Shown here: positions 1 through 5,236 of the stretch, piece after piece | Layout: each line of letters begins with the position of its first letter | Numbering within the stretch: position 1 is the stretch's first letter | Assembly: GCA_029565415.1 (NCBI GenBank) | Contig: JAKQOH010000061.1 | Coordinates: 1-5,489 of the forward strand | Origin: Candidatus Rifleibacteriota bacterium | Lineage (GTDB): Bacteria; Riflebacteria; Ozemobacteria; Ozemobacterales; Ozemobacteraceae | Direction of reading: 5' to 3' | DNA length: 5,489 bases | Notes under the pieces: generated by a model | Database searches by the model: none | What the model was told of the DNA's origin: nothing | Seen by the model: the letters and a program-made list of their open reading frames with translations, nothing else | Made by a program: the position numbers and the translations under genes

Positions 1-45
1 GCCGGATGCACGATTCAGACCAAAAACGGCCCGGTTCTCTCCTCC

Positions 46-61
46 GCGGCCCAGGGGCCGC
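46..61. other. Short GC-rich perfect hairpin
   Basis: Seen: GCGGCCC and GGGCCGC form a 7-bp perfect stem around a 2-base AG loop (or 6 bp with a 4-base loop). No T-run follows, so it is not an intrinsic terminator. It lies just upstream of the attC-like right half and could be the apical stem of that recombination site. This is inference, because the matching left half is not visible in bases 1-45. Bases 1-45 show no recognisable gene. One open frame runs from base 1 to a stop at 104-106, but its translation resembles nothing I know. Confidence 0.4.
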
Positions 62-66
62 TCCGT

Positions 67-94
67 CGGCTTCCGCTAATGTTGAGCGTTATTT
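67..94 (+). other. Right half of a putative integron attC recombination site
   Basis: Seen: GGCTTCCGCTAATGTTGAGC is followed by GTTATTT at 88-94. In integrons, attC sites end in an R' box of consensus GTTRRRY, cut between G and TT, preceded by an L' box. Here GTT is kept but the RRRY part is degenerate. The G|TT point would be 88/89, which puts the start codon of the next ORF nine bases into the cassette, as is usual for cassettes. The best support is that the R' box is the exact reverse complement of AAATAAC at 1138-1144, beyond the ORF. The left half of this upstream site is not recognisable within the window, so this could also be the edge of an attI site. Confidence 0.45.
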
Positions 95-97
95 TTT

Positions 98-1108
98 ATG
101 AAAATTGAGCACATCCATCCTATTACCGTGAATTTAAAATACTCTCCGCTTAATGAAGCTGAGAATTACGTCTCAACATGGCCCGGAAATTTTGAAAAAA
201 TGGCAATTGCCAATATTGAATTCTTAAGAGCTAATCACAAGGATTACGAAATCGCTGAAGCCATTCGGCTAGGAAAAGAGATTTTTGTTAGAAGGGGACA
301 AATCACTTTTCCTTTTGAAACAATGATAGAGCACGTTATAGGCAAGGAAGAGAGCAAGAATTACCGGGTTTTAGTAAAATTAGAAAGAAAAGAAGAATCC
401 CAAGCTGTTGTTGAGAGAGTGGCTCGATTCTTTCTCCTACTATATTTGCACGAGATATTTCTTTTGATGAACCTTTCCCTTCCTGGCTCATTAAGTTTAA
501 TTTCACTGAATATTGAAGACATGGATTCAATTGAGGTGCCCAACCTTAGTTCTTATGAATTTTCAAGATCATTGATACAAGGCTCAATATTTCCGATCAC
601 CTTCATTGATTTGGAGGCTGTTCAGAAATGGTACAAGTCGATTGACACTTCGCCATCGAATCTTCCTTCAAAGAGTGCGGGAAAAGCTTTAAATGTTCTA
701 ATTAGATTATCATATTCTGACTATTCCCATTTTAGGCCGGAGCTGAGTCTGTTGGTTACCTATGCCGTTGAAGCCCTATTTGGTGGGGGGATTCCAATCT
801 CTCTGTTAAAGAAGCGGGTTATTCAGCATTTCAATGCGAAGGTTGAAAAACCAATAAAAAATGTCCTTGACGAGATTTATAAGTGGCGCAACAAACTTGT
901 TCACGGTGAGCTTCTTCTTCCTCACCCATTGATGAGTGATTTTGATGACCATTTTTCTTCCAATATTCAGGTTCCATATTTTGAAGTTGTAAACAATGGT
1001 TTTCAATTGATCGTTTCAACAATTCAATCCTTAATTATGAATAACTCAGATTCCTTGATGTTTAGTGAGACACGATTCTTTAATAGGATTGAAAAAAGGG
1101 AAAGCTAA
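98..1108 (+). CDS. Uncharacterised protein with a C-terminal HEPN-like RNxxxH motif
   Basis: I do not recognise the full-length family. The 336-residue protein is probably cytoplasmic, with no signal peptide. Residues 110-137 are very hydrophobic (RFFLLLYLHEIFLLMNLS) and may be a buried or membrane-associated helix. The C-terminal third is mostly helical by eye and contains an AVEALF segment (223-228) and RNKLVH (R264, N265, H269) followed by GE. That pair of signatures matches HEPN domains, in particular Apea-like ones, where Arg and His of Rx4-6H form the RNase active site. HEPN proteins are common as toxins and in anti-phage or abortive-infection systems, so a defence role is an inference from motif and cassette context. 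In-frame stops at 78-80 and 84-86 fix the 5' limit, and ATG at 98 is the first start. No Shine-Dalgarno sequence is visible in GCGTTATTTTTT before it. AT-rich composition contrasts with the neighbouring operon. The gene is convergent with pyrK. Confidence 0.8.
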   Translation: MKIEHIHPITVNLKYSPLNEAENYVSTWPGNFEKMAIANIEFLRANHKDYEIAEAIRLGKEIFVRRGQITFPFETMIEHVIGKEESKNYRVLVKLERKEESQAVVERVARFFLLLYLHEIFLLMNLSLPGSLSLISLNIEDMDSIEVPNLSSYEFSRSLIQGSIFPITFIDLEAVQKWYKSIDTSPSNLPSKSAGKALNVLIRLSYSDYSHFRPELSLLVTYAVEALFGGGIPISLLKKRVIQHFNAKVEKPIKNVLDEIYKWRNKLVHGELLLPHPLMSDFDDHFSSNIQVPYFEVVNNGFQLIVSTIQSLIMNNSDSLMFSETRFFNRIEKRES

Positions 1109-1109
1109 A

Positions 1110-1131
1110 AATTCCTGGAGCCAGGTAAATT
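1110..1131 (+). terminator. Weak hairpin just after the cassette ORF
   Basis: Seen: AATT-CCTGG-AG-CCAGG-TAAATT can fold into a short stem (5 bp GC-rich core extended by AATT/AATT with one bulged base and a loop of two, in practice four). It starts two bases after the stop codon at 1106-1108. No T-run follows on either strand, so it is a poor intrinsic terminator and may have no such function. Confidence 0.15.
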
Positions 1132-1137
1132 GGACAA

Positions 1138-1165
1138 AAATAACAGTGCAATGCAGTGGAACGCC
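1138..1165 (+). other. Left half of a putative integron attC, interrupted
   Basis: Seen: AAATAAC (R'', 1138-1144), a five-base spacer AGTGC, then AATGCAGTGGAACGCC. Many attC left halves follow R'' with a short spacer and an L'' segment resembling ATGCAGCGGACG (from memory), and the order here agrees. R'' is the exact reverse complement of the R' box at 88-94. Reversed, this half (CCACTGCATTG...GTTATTT) shares 13 of 22 positions with the site before the ORF, including the CC-CT of the L box and the whole R box. The expected hairpin tip and right half are absent, because the sequence changes to an IS3-like end at 1166. Confidence 0.45.
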
Positions 1166-1261
1166 TGTAATGCTCCCCCTAAATCAAGCCACGAGTTTCA
1201 GTTGTTCGAATTGGGCGGGTGCTCTGTAACCAAGTGATTGATGAGGACGTTTCTGTGGGGC
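1166..1261 (-). mobile_element. 3' remnant of an IS3-like insertion sequence
   Basis: This holds the last codons of a transposase (1184-1261) and an IS-like tip. Read on the plus strand, the tip begins TGTAATGCTCCCCCT. TG...CA termini followed by a run of C are typical of the IS3 family, and the tip lies 18 bases beyond the transposase stop, a normal distance. The other end and almost all of the transposase are gone, and the fragment ends flush with the pyrK stop codon. An alternative tip could be TGGACAAAAA at 1131, but that would include the attC-like half site. The exact tip position is therefore uncertain, while the transposase match is clear. Confidence 0.65.
1184..1261 (-). pseudogene. 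C-terminal 25 codons of an IS3/IS481-type transposase
   Basis: The minus-strand frame from 1261 reads A-P-Q-K then RPHQSLGYRAPAQF and ends EQLKLVA with TGA at 1186-1184. The (N/E)RPHQ(S/A)LGY(R/K)(T/A)PA(E/Q)F signature marks the very end of the DDE integrase-core domain in IS3-family and related transposases, just after the catalytic Glu. No start codon or DDE residue remains, so the fragment cannot be active. Upstream in this frame the sequence is already pyrK, so the loss of the 5' part is a clean junction and not a frameshift. It is a relic of the element that also cut the attC-like site. Confidence 0.75.
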
Positions 1262-1262
1262 A

Positions 1263-2042
1263 TTACGGCCGCCGGCCGGAGGCGGTGCGGTGGGGGAGGC
1301 CGATTTCGGTGATGGGGGCGAGTTTTTTCGCGGTGAGGACGGGGCCGTCGACGCAGAGGCGCAGGCCGGAGCCGTCCATGCAGCATTGGCCGCAGATGCC
1401 GATGCCGCACTTCATGTAGCGCTCGAACGACAGTTCGTACGGGATGTGACGTGACGCGGAAAAATCGCGCACGGCCATCAGCATGCGTTCGGGGCCTGCG
1501 GCGCTGATGTGGCGGATCTGGGCCTCTTCCATGATCGGGTCCATGAACTGTGTGACCAGACCTTTGTTTCCGATGGAGCCATCTTCTGAGACGATCGTGC
1601 ATCCGGGAAGGGAACGGTAGTATTCCTGGAAAGGAAGGTCGGCGGCGGTGCGGACGCCGAAAATCAGGCGGAACCGCTTGCCGCTTTCCCCGAGAGCGCG
1701 GGCCAGGAACCGGAGCGGGGCCATGCCGATGCCGCCGCCGACCAGCAGGGTGTTGTCCTTCAGGGCAAAGCCTTTGCCGAAGGGGCCGCGCAGGCCGATA
1801 TACTCGCCTTTCCGGCGGTTCATGAGCTCTTTCGTGAACGGGCCGACGGCCTTGACCGTTATCTCGAGATGATCGGCTGTCATGTCCGAGACGGAAAACG
1901 GCTTCTCGTCGATGCCGGGGAGCCACACCGTCACGAACTGGCCCGGCTTGATGGTGAACGGCCGTTCGACGTAGAAGCTTTTCAAGCCGTCGTGATGGGC
2001 GACGATATCCGTGATTCGAAATGTTTGCATGTTATGCGACAT
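1263..2042 (-). CDS. pyrK: Dihydroorotate dehydrogenase electron transfer subunit PyrK
   Basis: This iron-sulfur flavoprotein partners class 1B dihydroorotate dehydrogenase and passes electrons from the FMN of PyrD through a [2Fe-2S] cluster and FAD to NAD. With the start at 2042 it has 259 residues, normal for the family. Seen: a flavin-binding segment EKPFSVSD (46-53), with Lys at a position that is often Arg; GPFGKGF (86-92); an NAD-binding VGGGIGMAPL (101-110); AAGPE (181-185); and cluster ligands C212, C217, C220 and C230 in the C-x4-C-x2-C...C-DGPV pattern, with an extra Cys at 221. The chosen ATG has GGAG six bases upstream and overlaps the end of pyrD by 11 bases. A longer in-frame start at 2177 would lie deep inside pyrD and is unlikely. 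Its TAA stop abuts an IS remnant, and no terminator follows. It is the last gene of the operon. Confidence 0.93.
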   Translation of the reverse strand: MSHNMQTFRITDIVAHHDGLKSFYVERPFTIKPGQFVTVWLPGIDEKPFSVSDMTADHLEITVKAVGPFTKELMNRRKGEYIGLRGPFGKGFALKDNTLLVGGGIGMAPLRFLARALGESGKRFRLIFGVRTAADLPFQEYYRSLPGCTIVSEDGSIGNKGLVTQFMDPIMEEAQIRHISAAGPERMLMAVRDFSASRHIPYELSFERYMKCGIGICGQCCMDGSGLRLCVDGPVLTAKKLAPITEIGLPHRTASGRRP

Positions 2043-2967
2043 GGGCTGCTCCGACGAGTGATGAAAACGATTGTATAGAATTGCTGTTGATATATTGCAT
2101 GATTCCCCCGTTGATCCGGTTGAACACCGCCAGTCCTGGCTTGTATACGGCCGAGCCGATGCCGACGGCCGATGCACCGGCCATGATCAGTTGCAGGGCG
2201 TCCGAGGCCTGCATCACGCCGCCGCCGCCGATGATCGGTATTTTCACGGACCGGTAGATGTCCCAGACGCACCTGACGGCGATGGGCAGAATGCAGGCTC
2301 CGGAAACGCCGCCCGTCCTGTTCGAAAGAACAGGCTTCCTGACATTCAGGTCGATCAGCATGCCTGGCCCGATCGAGTTGATCGCCGTGATCGCATCCGC
2401 TCCGTTGTCCTCGCAGACCTTCGCCACCGTGCCGATCGAGGCGCACGACGAGGTAAGCTTGATCGAGAGGGGGATCTTTCCGACCTTCTTCCTGACCAGG
2501 GACGTGATGCGCGCGCATGCGGCCGGATCGGCCCCGAACGGCTGTCCGAACTCCGACGCCACATTAGGGCACGAGACGTTCACTTCGATCATGTCGGGCC
2601 GGGCGGCGGCAATGCGCTCGGCAACCTCGCCGAACTCCTCGACGGAAGCGCCGAAGATCGAGGCGATGACGGGAGCCTGGCTGCCGAACCTCTTCCGATA
2701 CTCGGATATTTCCTGCGCCATGACGTCCACGCCGGGATTCGAGAGGCCGACGGCGTTCAGGATGCCGTGCTCGAACGGCAGAACGGTCGGGCATTTGTGG
2801 CCTGACCGCTCCGACAGACCGCACGATTTCGAGGTCACGGCGCCGGCGCCGTTTCGCGCCGCCAGACCGAGTGAAGAGGCCGATATACCGAGAATTCCCG
2901 ACGACAGCACGAGCGGTGACGCCAGTTCGAGACCGGCCATTTTTACGGTGAGTGGGTTCGTATTCAT
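2032..2967 (-). CDS. pyrD: Dihydroorotate dehydrogenase, class 1B catalytic subunit
   Basis: This cytoplasmic FMN enzyme oxidises dihydroorotate to orotate, the fourth step of UMP synthesis, working with PyrK encoded next. It has 311 residues, normal length. Seen: TSKS (45-48) near the FMN; NVSCPN (130-135) with catalytic base C133, the Cys that separates class 1 from the Ser of class 2; IKLT (169-172); INSIGPGMLID (196-206); NRTGGVSGACILPIAVR (216-232); and the phosphate-binding IIGGGGV (245-251). The ID..(V/T)RKPVL.N..GG(V/L)SG and RCVWDIY stretch reminds me of archaeal PyrD sequences. The ATG at 2967 is chosen because GAGG sits seven bases upstream and the product then starts at the conserved LTVKMAGLELASPLVLSSG region. 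A GTG at 3033 would run through the inverted repeat and is rejected. Its stop lies inside pyrK, which suggests coupled translation. Confidence 0.95.
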   Translation of the reverse strand: MNTNPLTVKMAGLELASPLVLSSGILGISASSLGLAARNGAGAVTSKSCGLSERSGHKCPTVLPFEHGILNAVGLSNPGVDVMAQEISEYRKRFGSQAPVIASIFGASVEEFGEVAERIAAARPDMIEVNVSCPNVASEFGQPFGADPAACARITSLVRKKVGKIPLSIKLTSSCASIGTVAKVCEDNGADAITAINSIGPGMLIDLNVRKPVLSNRTGGVSGACILPIAVRCVWDIYRSVKIPIIGGGGVMQASDALQLIMAGASAVGIGSAVYKPGLAVFNRINGGIMQYINSNSIQSFSSLVGAAHVA

Positions 2968-2972
2968 AGGAA

Positions 2973-2984
2973 ATCCTCGAGGAT
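2973..2984 (-). promoter_or_regulatory. pyrD ribosome binding site inside a 12-base palindrome
   Basis: ATCCTCGAGGAT is a perfect palindrome. Its GAGG (2978-2975 on the minus strand) is the apparent Shine-Dalgarno sequence, seven bases before the pyrD ATG. Self-pairing in the RNA would be weak because the loop would have to come out of the 12 bases, so the symmetry may be chance. The site supports the start chosen for pyrD. Confidence 0.5.
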
Positions 2985-2997
2985 CGAAGAATAGAAT

Positions 2998-3120
2998 ATC
3001 CGCAGATGGCGCAGATTGCGCAGATGAGGGCACGAAATCATATCTGAAAAAGTAACATAAAATATATATAAAACCATTTTCTGAATCGGCAAATCTGTGT
3101 CATCTGCGTAATCTGCGGAT
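2998..3120. repeat. Imperfect 29-base inverted repeat of CGCAGAT units, AT-rich centre
   Basis: The left arm (2998-3026) starts ATCCGCAGAT and carries CGCAGAT three times, at 3001, 3010 and 3019, a 9-base period. The right arm (3092-3120) is the same motif on the opposite strand. The arms match at 23 of 29 positions, and several differences fall in the two-base linkers between units. The 65 bases between them are very AT-rich, including ATATATATA. The element fills most of the 168-base gap between pyrI and pyrD, the only real gap in the operon. ATCCGCAGATTACGCAGATT-like strings recur as interspersed repeats in various bacterial genomes in my memory, with no function I can state. There is no clear target duplication, and the arms are too far apart for an ordinary terminator. 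Confidence 0.75.
3063..3092 (-). promoter_or_regulatory. Possible internal promoter for pyrD-pyrK
   Basis: On the minus strand TTGCCG (3092-3087) is followed after 18 bases by TATATA (3068-3063), a fair match to sigma-70 -35 and -10 boxes in the AT-rich centre of the inverted repeat. Transcription would start near 3055, about 90 bases before the pyrD ATG, so the leader would carry the left repeat arm. The AT-rich context makes chance matches easy, and the internal overlaps elsewhere suggest one main operon promoter upstream of pyrE, outside the window. Confidence 0.25.
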
Positions 3121-3135
3121 CGCTCTGCATACATT

Positions 3136-3624
3136 TCAAGCTGGTTCGCGGGGTTGGAGGGTGGGTTCGAGTTCGTCGACGGCGAAGAGGCGTTCGCAGA
3201 AGTTGCATCGAAAGCTTATGGGCGACTTTTCCATGCAATGGAAGCTGGTCTTCACATGACGCTCGAAGTTGGTGACGCAGTTCGGATTCGGGCACGTGAG
3301 GATTCCCTCGATGATTTCTGGAGGGTCGAGAACTATTTTGCGGTCCACCTTGAAGTCCTTGATGCACTTGACGGTGACGCCCGGAGCGATGATCGAGAGA
3401 TGGCTCAGGAACCTGGGCGGAAGGTCGGTGATCTGGAGCTTGATCAGGTCTTTCCTGCCGAGGCGCCTGCTCTGGTAGTTGAGCCCGAAGGTGATGGGTG
3501 TTCCAGCGAGCTCCGGATGGCAGGAAAGGATGTGCAGAATCTCGCTTCCCAGGCCTGCGGGAATGTGGTCGATGACGATCCCGTTCTCGATCTTCGGGAT
3601 GAGGAGCATGTTGGCGCTGGTCAT
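3136..3624 (-). CDS. pyrI: Aspartate carbamoyltransferase regulatory chain PyrI
   Basis: This is the non-catalytic regulatory chain of aspartate transcarbamoylase. It binds CTP or UTP (inhibition) and ATP (activation) and joins catalytic trimers into the holoenzyme. At 162 residues it is slightly longer than the E. coli chain (about 153). Seen: the N-terminal nucleotide-binding domain with IDH (18-20), where Asp19 and His20 fall at the same positions as in E. coli; GRKDLIK (56-62), giving Lys58 and Lys62 as equivalents of E. coli Lys56 and Lys60; and Lys96 as the likely equivalent of Lys94. The C-terminal zinc domain has C111, C116, C140 and C143, spaced C-x4-C-x23-C-x2-C exactly as in E. coli. 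The allosteric and zinc sites thus look intact. The start codon overlaps the pyrB stop (ATGA), with GGAGG nine bases upstream. Its stop is followed by the inverted repeat gap. Confidence 0.96.
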   Translation of the reverse strand: MTSANMLLIPKIENGIVIDHIPAGLGSEILHILSCHPELAGTPITFGLNYQSRRLGRKDLIKLQITDLPPRFLSHLSIIAPGVTVKCIKDFKVDRKIVLDPPEIIEGILTCPNPNCVTNFERHVKTSFHCMEKSPISFRCNFCERLFAVDELEPTLQPREPA

Positions 3625-4544
3625 TTGTTCGAGCCTCCGATCAGATGGAACAGGATCGCCTGGCGCATGATGAGGCCGTTCCTCACCTGTTCGAAATAGC
3701 CGGCGAATGGCGTGGAGTCGACGTCGGGGTGGATCTCGTTCACGCGGGGCAAGGGATGGAGGATCTTGAGATGCGGTTGCGCGTGCTTCAGCAGGATCCG
3801 GTCGACGCAGAACGAATCCTTGACCTTCTCGTATTCGAGGGCGTCGGGAAACCGCTCGCGCTGAATGCGGGTCATGTAGAGAATATCGCAGGTCTTGACC
3901 GAATCGACGAAATTGCCGTCCTCGTGCCAGGTGATGGTTCTTCCCTCGATGCTCTGCTTGATGTGATCGGGGAGCTTCAGGCTTTCGGGCGAAACGAGAT
4001 GGACGTGGACGTTGTCGAACTTCGCGAGAGCCTGGAAGAGGGAATGAATGGTGCGAGAGTATTTCAGGTCGCCAGCCATGGCGATGTTCAGGCCGTCGAA
4101 TTTTCCCCGGATCTTCTGGATCGTGTACAGGTCCAGAAGCGTCTGGGTCGGATGCTGGTTCGCGCCATCGCCGCCATTGATGACCGGAATCCGGCTCGCT
4201 TCGGCTGCGAGGCGGGCCGTTCCTTCTTTGGGATGGCGAATGGCGATGGCGTCGGAGTAGTTTTCGACCGTGCAGATCGTGTCCTTGACCGTTTCGCCTT
4301 TGCTGATCGAAGAGCCGTTCGATTCGGAAAATCCGATGACCGAACCGCCCAGCCTCTGCATGGCCGCCTCGAAGCTCAGGCGGGTCCTGGTACTTGGCTC
4401 GAAGAACAGGACGGCAAGGATCTTTCCAGCCAACATGGTTCGCTTTTCCGCGTCCGGCAGACTCTCCATCTTCGCGGCCAGATTCAGATACTGAACCAGT
4501 TTCTGTTTGTTCAAATCTTCGATCGAGATCAAGTCTTTTTTCAT
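3621..4544 (-). CDS. pyrB: Aspartate carbamoyltransferase catalytic chain PyrB
   Basis: It condenses carbamoyl phosphate with aspartate to N-carbamoylaspartate, the committed step of pyrimidine synthesis, in a complex with PyrI. Starting at 4544 it has 307 residues, the usual length. Seen: the carbamoyl-phosphate loop STRTR (52-56), in register with E. coli Ser52-Thr55; SKGET with K82 (E. coli Lys84); RHP with R103; HPTQ with H131 and Q134; DLKYSRT with R164; TRIQRER with R226 and Q228; and HPLPR (263-267). All main active-site residues are therefore present. The ATG at 4544 overlaps the pyrF stop (ATGA) and gives the family's normal N-terminus (MKKDLISIEDL). The in-frame ATG at 4583 would add 13 unconserved residues inside pyrF. 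The Shine-Dalgarno sequence is weak (AAGG about 16 bases upstream), so translation probably depends on ribosomes finishing pyrF. Confidence 0.97.
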   Translation of the reverse strand: MKKDLISIEDLNKQKLVQYLNLAAKMESLPDAEKRTMLAGKILAVLFFEPSTRTRLSFEAAMQRLGGSVIGFSESNGSSISKGETVKDTICTVENYSDAIAIRHPKEGTARLAAEASRIPVINGGDGANQHPTQTLLDLYTIQKIRGKFDGLNIAMAGDLKYSRTIHSLFQALAKFDNVHVHLVSPESLKLPDHIKQSIEGRTITWHEDGNFVDSVKTCDILYMTRIQRERFPDALEYEKVKDSFCVDRILLKHAQPHLKILHPLPRVNEIHPDVDSTPFAGYFEQVRNGLIMRQAILFHLIGGSNK

Positions 4545-5236
4545 ACGATCGTGTTCAGATCCTTTTCGAGAGACTGGATCCATTTCATCGGATCATCCGC
4601 GTTCAAGAGGCTCCGGCCGACGATGAGGTAGTGCCGTTTGATGAACCCGAACCTGGCGGCATCGCCCTTCTGATGCCCAAGACCCGGGGAATAGAACTCC
4701 GTGTCGGGGTCGAAGTTGCCGTGCGAGAGGAGTTCTTCGGTTTTTTCGGGCTTGGTCAGGGGCACGACGAAGGAGTTCACCCCTTCTTTTTTCGCCGTCT
4801 CGAAGATCGTTTTCACGGCCGCATCCGGGATGAACCCGCCTTCCGACATCAGATAGCCTTTGTGCGTCATGATGCTGCCGACGATGACCTTGATCGACCG
4901 CTCCTTGAGGGCCGCGATCCAGGCCTTCATCGTTTCGGGCCCCGTCAGCGGAAATAGAATCGCCTCGTCGACGCCTCCTTTGCTCATCACGTCGGCGAAC
5001 AGGGGCGCGGTATCCGGAATGTCGGTTCCGCCCTTCTGGTGATCGTAGATGATCGGCTTGCTCGAGACCGCCCTGATCGCCCTGACTGTCGCGGGTATGC
5101 CGAAGGCGAGACCCAGGGCGAAGCCGATCTTGTAGCCGTACACCAGCTCGGACCGGTCGACCTGCCCGACGAGTTTGACCGCCCGATCGAGATCGGTGCA
5201 GTCGAGAGACGGAATGACGCGAAAGATCTTCTTCAT
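4541..5236 (-). CDS. pyrF: Orotidine 5'-phosphate decarboxylase, atypical active-site loop
   Basis: It decarboxylates OMP to UMP, the last step of the pathway. The 231 residues and TIM-barrel pattern fit the family: SLDCTD (10-15), YKIG with Lys36, DIPDT (72-76), SPGLGHQKGDA (183-193) and the phosphate-binding VGRSLLNADDP (206-216) with Arg208. The odd part is the catalytic loop. The usual D-x-K-x-x-D (E. coli Asp71, Lys73, Asp76) is here D65-H-Q-K68-G-G-T-D72, two residues longer. The phrase YDHQKxGTDIPDT and the downstream GPET and MTHKGY stretches resemble a divergent, mostly archaeal-looking subgroup in my memory, which I cannot verify. The start has GGAGG seven bases upstream and overlaps the pyrE stop (ATGA). 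Its operon position, between pyrE and pyrB, supports the call. A different activity in the same barrel superfamily is less likely. Confidence 0.88.
   Translation of the reverse strand: MKKIFRVIPSLDCTDLDRAVKLVGQVDRSELVYGYKIGFALGLAFGIPATVRAIRAVSSKPIIYDHQKGGTDIPDTAPLFADVMSKGGVDEAILFPLTGPETMKAWIAALKERSIKVIVGSIMTHKGYLMSEGGFIPDAAVKTIFETAKKEGVNSFVVPLTKPEKTEELLSHGNFDPDTEFYSPGLGHQKGDAARFGFIKRHYLIVGRSLLNADDPMKWIQSLEKDLNTIV

Larger units (their letters stand above)
89..1165 (+). mobile_element. Probable integron gene cassette, 3' attC truncated by an IS
   Basis: This is a single-ORF unit flanked by attC-like half sites. A cassette in circular form carries its own 5' TTRRRY bases as the end of its own attC, so its R'' box (here AAATAAC, 1138-1144) should be complementary to the R' box at its 5' boundary (GTTATTT, 88-94). 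The match is 7 of 7. The ORF starts nine bases after the cut point and ends 29 bases before R''. Base composition is clearly AT-rich against the GC-rich operon beside it, as expected for acquired DNA. The rest of the attC is missing because the sequence switches to an IS end at about 1166. No integrase gene is in the window, so it may be a cassette cluster lacking an integrase or the distal part of an array. Confidence 0.45.

Noticed and set aside
1198..1926. Minus-strand 242-codon frame rich in Arg, Pro and His inside pyrK
   Set aside because: It is out of frame with pyrK and of low complexity; its last codons cover the IS remnant in the wrong frame for the transposase motif.
2043..2177. Earlier pyrK start at 2177
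   Set aside because: It would overlap pyrD by 146 bases, and the added residues do not resemble a PyrK N-terminus.
2968..3033. Earlier pyrD start (GTG at 3033)
   Set aside because: The extra 22 residues would be translated from the inverted repeat, and the ATG at 2967 has a good ribosome binding site.
2998..3120. CRISPR-like array
   Set aside because: The repeats are only 7 bases at 9-base period in two inverted arms, with no spacers of regular length.
2998..3120. Intrinsic terminator after pyrI
   Set aside because: The arms are separated by 65 bases and no T-run follows the distal arm in the direction of transcription.
4545..4583. Earlier pyrB start at 4583
   Set aside because: It adds 13 unconserved residues, whereas ATG at 4544 gives the ATGA overlap and puts STRTR in register with E. 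coli PyrB.
3645..4631. Long plus-strand open frame (328 codons) opposite pyrB and pyrF
   Set aside because: It mirrors well-conserved genes on the minus strand, has no recognisable motif, and arises from GC-rich codon use; the same applies to 2258-3055, 2071-2805 and 3154-3699 on the plus strand.
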